NCBI GenBank assembly: GCA_002371675.1
Contig: DFGE01000032.1
Location: forward strand, 1-25,057
Origin: Clostridiales bacterium UBA3758
GTDB taxonomy: Bacteria > Bacillota > Clostridia > Oscillospirales > Oscillospiraceae
Direction: 5' to 3'
Length of the DNA stretch: 25,057 bases
Shown: piece by piece, positions 23,333-25,057 of the stretch
How positions within the stretch are numbered: the stretch's first letter is position 1
Layout: every line of letters starts with the position of its first letter
Position numbers and translations under genes: made by a program
Notes under the pieces: model-generated
The model's database searches: none
Seen by the model: the letters and a program-made list of their open reading frames with translations, nothing else
What the model was told of the DNA's origin: nothing

Positions 23333-24163
23333 TCACATCCCTGCGGCAGCCATCATGGCGCGGACATTGTTCACGGCACGGCGCGCGTAGAAGCGCGGCT
23401 CGTTGATGTAACCGGTGACCAGCTCCAGCGTGGCAGTGCCCTCGTAGCCGATCCGCTTCAGCTCACAGAAGAGTTCGCCCAGCGGCATGCTCCCCTCGCC
23501 GGGAAGGATGTGGCTGTCGGTGCCCTGCTCACCGTCGATGATGTGCAGATGATCCATCTTCGCGCCCAGCTTGTCGAAATAGGCCATGATGCTTTCGTGC
23601 TGCACAAAGGGGGGGACAAGGTCGCACATGCCTACGATCCAGGGATTGTCGACACGGCGAAACAGCTCGACCAAATCGTTGGCGCGGGTGAAGAAATTGG
23701 ACTCATAGGGCGTCAGCGCCTCGACCGTGAGCTTGACCTCGCACTTGGCGGCGTAGTCGCCCAGCTCACGGATGGTTTTCTCGAGCCTCGGCCAAAGCTC
23801 GTCATAGGTGGCCAGATACCCGCCGTTGGCGGGGCTGGTCAGCATGAAGGAGGCGCCCATTTCTTTGGCCATGTCAAGACACAGCTTGAGATAGGCCACG
23901 GCGTCCTCGCGCTGTGCTTCCGAGCCGATCATGTAGTTGTACGGATAAGCGTTGTGCTCGGGCGTATACCCCACGACGGGCATTTCATAGCAGTCAATCA
24001 GGCGCCGCAGCTCTGAGATCTCGCCTGCCTTAAGGTCAGGGGCATAGGCATGGGGCCGTCCGCCCCAGAGTTCGATATAATCGTAGCCGTATTCCTTCGC
24101 ATCCTGAAAGCAGTGCTCCAGCGGATTGCGCTGATAGCCGGAGGTGAACATTCCGATCTTCAT
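23333..24163 (-). CDS. frlC: Sugar isomerase/epimerase, FrlC-like (psicoselysine 3-epimerase)
   Basis: 276 residues of the AP-endonuclease-2/xylose-isomerase-like TIM-barrel family. MKIGMFTSGYQR, ELWGGRPHAYAPDLKAG, VGYTPEHNAYPYN, LTPYESN, LPGEGSMPL and ELVTGYINEPRFYARRA track E. coli FrlC closely over the whole length. Predicted metal ligands are Glu148, Asp181, His207 and Glu247. FrlC interconverts fructoselysine and psicoselysine at C3, widening the substrate range. AAAGGAG precedes the ATG. It follows the kinase gene by 20 bases and precedes the amidohydrolase by 8, so it is firmly in the operon. Confidence 0.9.
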   Translation of the reverse strand: MKIGMFTSGYQRNPLEHCFQDAKEYGYDYIELWGGRPHAYAPDLKAGEISELRRLIDCYEMPVVGYTPEHNAYPYNYMIGSEAQREDAVAYLKLCLDMAKEMGASFMLTSPANGGYLATYDELWPRLEKTIRELGDYAAKCEVKLTVEALTPYESNFFTRANDLVELFRRVDNPWIVGMCDLVPPFVQHESIMAYFDKLGAKMDHLHIIDGEQGTDSHILPGEGSMPLGELFCELKRIGYEGTATLELVTGYINEPRFYARRAVNNVRAMMAAAGM

Positions 24164-24183
24164 GGCCTTACTCCTTTTATATG

Positions 24184-25008
24184 TTAAGATTCTTCCGTGA
24201 CCCAGGGTTCAAATACGGATACGACCTGCGCCGCCACACGCGAGCCGATGCGCATGCATTCGTCGATCGGCTCGTTCCTGAGCAGACCGGAGAGGAAGCC
24301 GGCGATATAGCTGTCTCCCGCGCCGACGGTGTTCACGACTTTGCCCGCAGGATAGATCCCGCAGGCGGTCCAGACCTTTCCGTCCCAGGCGAGGCTGCCC
24401 TTTTCACCGAAGGTGGCCACGGCGAGCTTCATGCCGCGCTGCACCTTGTCCTGCAGAAACTGCTTCACAAAGGCGTCGGACTCGTCATGACAGGAGAAGA
24501 AACCGACGTCAACCCAGGGCAGCGTCCTTTCGATGATGGGATCGCTCAGGCGGTCGCAGTAATCAAAGCTGATGAGGACCGCCGGATTGTGCGCCTTGAT
24601 CACACCGAGCACACCGTCGGCCTTGCCCCAGAGCGCCGTGTGCACAAGATCGTGCGCCGCGGCAAAGGCGACGTCCTCCTCATCGAATACGATGTGCTCG
24701 AGTACGCCCTCCACATATTCGCCGTGTACACGGTCGGTGCCGTTCATATCCATATAGGTGATGGCTGTCGCCCCGTCGCCTATCTTAAGGTGAGACAGAT
24801 CAAGGCCTTCCTTTTCCAGGGTCTCGACCATCCAGCGGCCATTGTCGTCGCTGCCAGTGGTGCTGATGATCGCGGTTGGTACGCCGAGCTTGCGCAGATT
24901 GACGCCGGTGTCCACCACATTGCCGGTCGGGTAGCGCCGATTGAGCGCCTTTCCGTCGATGAAACGATAGACGTCGATGCAGTTGTCTCCGATCATGGCA
25001 GCCTTCAT
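24184..25008 (-). CDS. Second PfkB-family kinase, diverged FrlD paralogue
   Basis: 274 residues. IGDNCIDVY at the start, RVHGEYVEGVLEHIVFDEED (93-112), LVHTALWGKAD and NTVGAGDSYIAGF (Asp232) match the FrlD branch of PfkB kinases. The first PfkB signature, usually G-G-N-x-x-N-x-A, reads TGNVVDTGV, so a conserved Asn is replaced by Asp (Asp33) in the substrate-binding region. That points to a substrate different from that of the frlD at 18930-19724. AAGGAGG lies eight bases before the ATG. It is the first gene of the visible minus operon, with candidate operator site 3 about 40 bases upstream. Fructoselysine 6-kinase is possible, but a different fructosamine or an epimer is as likely. Confidence 0.8.
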   Translation of the reverse strand: MKAAMIGDNCIDVYRFIDGKALNRRYPTGNVVDTGVNLRKLGVPTAIISTTGSDDNGRWMVETLEKEGLDLSHLKIGDGATAITYMDMNGTDRVHGEYVEGVLEHIVFDEEDVAFAAAHDLVHTALWGKADGVLGVIKAHNPAVLISFDYCDRLSDPIIERTLPWVDVGFFSCHDESDAFVKQFLQDKVQRGMKLAVATFGEKGSLAWDGKVWTACGIYPAGKVVNTVGAGDSYIAGFLSGLLRNEPIDECMRIGSRVAAQVVSVFEPWVTEES

Positions 25009-25045
25009 TGCAACCGCCTCCTTGACAGATGAGTAACTGTGTTTA

Positions 25046-25057
25046 TTGTACCACTTT
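25046..25057 (-). promoter_or_regulatory. Candidate operator site 3 upstream of the frl operon
   Basis: TTGTACCACTTT at the very end of the window, identical to site 2. Read in the direction of the operon it contains TACAAT (25050-25045), a plausible -10 box whose -35 box would lie beyond the window. Its orientation relative to the genes it precedes is the same as that of site 2 to the ABC operon. Confidence 0.5.

Noticed and set aside
1..25057. CRISPR arrays, intact tRNA or rRNA genes, insertion-sequence transposases
   Set aside because: None seen: no regularly spaced repeats, only a partial tRNA, and no transposase motifs apart from the TnpV accessory gene.

Overview
The window looks like a GC-rich chromosome segment of a gut-type member of the Bacillota, most likely class Clostridia, family Oscillospiraceae (Intestinimonas/Flavonifractor-like). 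This rests on strong AGGAGG-type ribosome binding sites, a few TTG starts, an MsmX-type shared sugar ABC ATPase, a TnpV/DUF6809 mobile-element remnant, HutC/UTRA-type GntR regulators, and a fructoselysine (frl) catabolic operon of the kind known from butyrate-producing gut commensals. The genus is inference.

Left region (1-5959, minus strand): a glycoside-degradation operon read right to left from a clear promoter (6004-6032). It encodes a GH2 glycosidase, a HAD-family hydrolase, a NagZ-like GH3 enzyme and a type-B carboxylesterase that runs off the left edge. None has an export signal, so the products are probably cytoplasmic. Divergent from it is a highly expressed-looking MsmX/UgpC-type sugar ABC ATPase (6401-7585), preceded by a leader with several perfect hairpins.

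Middle (7637-8556): a mobile-element scar. It holds TnpV and a DUF6809-like gene on the minus strand, then a 3' tRNA fragment (8483-8505, tRNA-Leu-like, ending in CCA) followed by a long terminator hairpin. This is the layout of an integrase attachment junction.

Right region (8838-25057): a large, apparently coherent regulon for glycated (Amadori) compounds. On the plus strand lie two tandem GntR/UTRA regulators and then, behind a near-consensus promoter, a complete oligopeptide-type ABC importer (lipoprotein, two permeases, two ATPases). Converging on it from the right edge is a minus-strand operon: a FrlD-like kinase, FrlC-like epimerase, metal-dependent amidohydrolase, YjbQ-family protein, FrlA-like APC permease, a third GntR/UTRA regulator, FrlD-like kinase, a UTRA domain with no DNA-binding domain, an EstA/esterase-D-type hydrolase and a FrlB-like SIS deglycase. 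The two operons share a perfect 16-bp bidirectional terminator (16530-16565).

The core logic is that of frlABCD: permease import, epimerisation of psicoselysine-type substrate, 6-phosphorylation, and deglycation to glucose 6-phosphate plus the free amine. What is unusual is the expansion: a second kinase, a peptide-type ABC importer, an amidohydrolase-YjbQ pair, an esterase, three GntR regulators and an orphan UTRA sensor. A 12-bp motif (TTGTACCA[A/C]TTT) occurs at the upstream edge of the minus operon and twice in the control region of the ABC operon. It is a candidate shared operator tying the two operons into one regulon.
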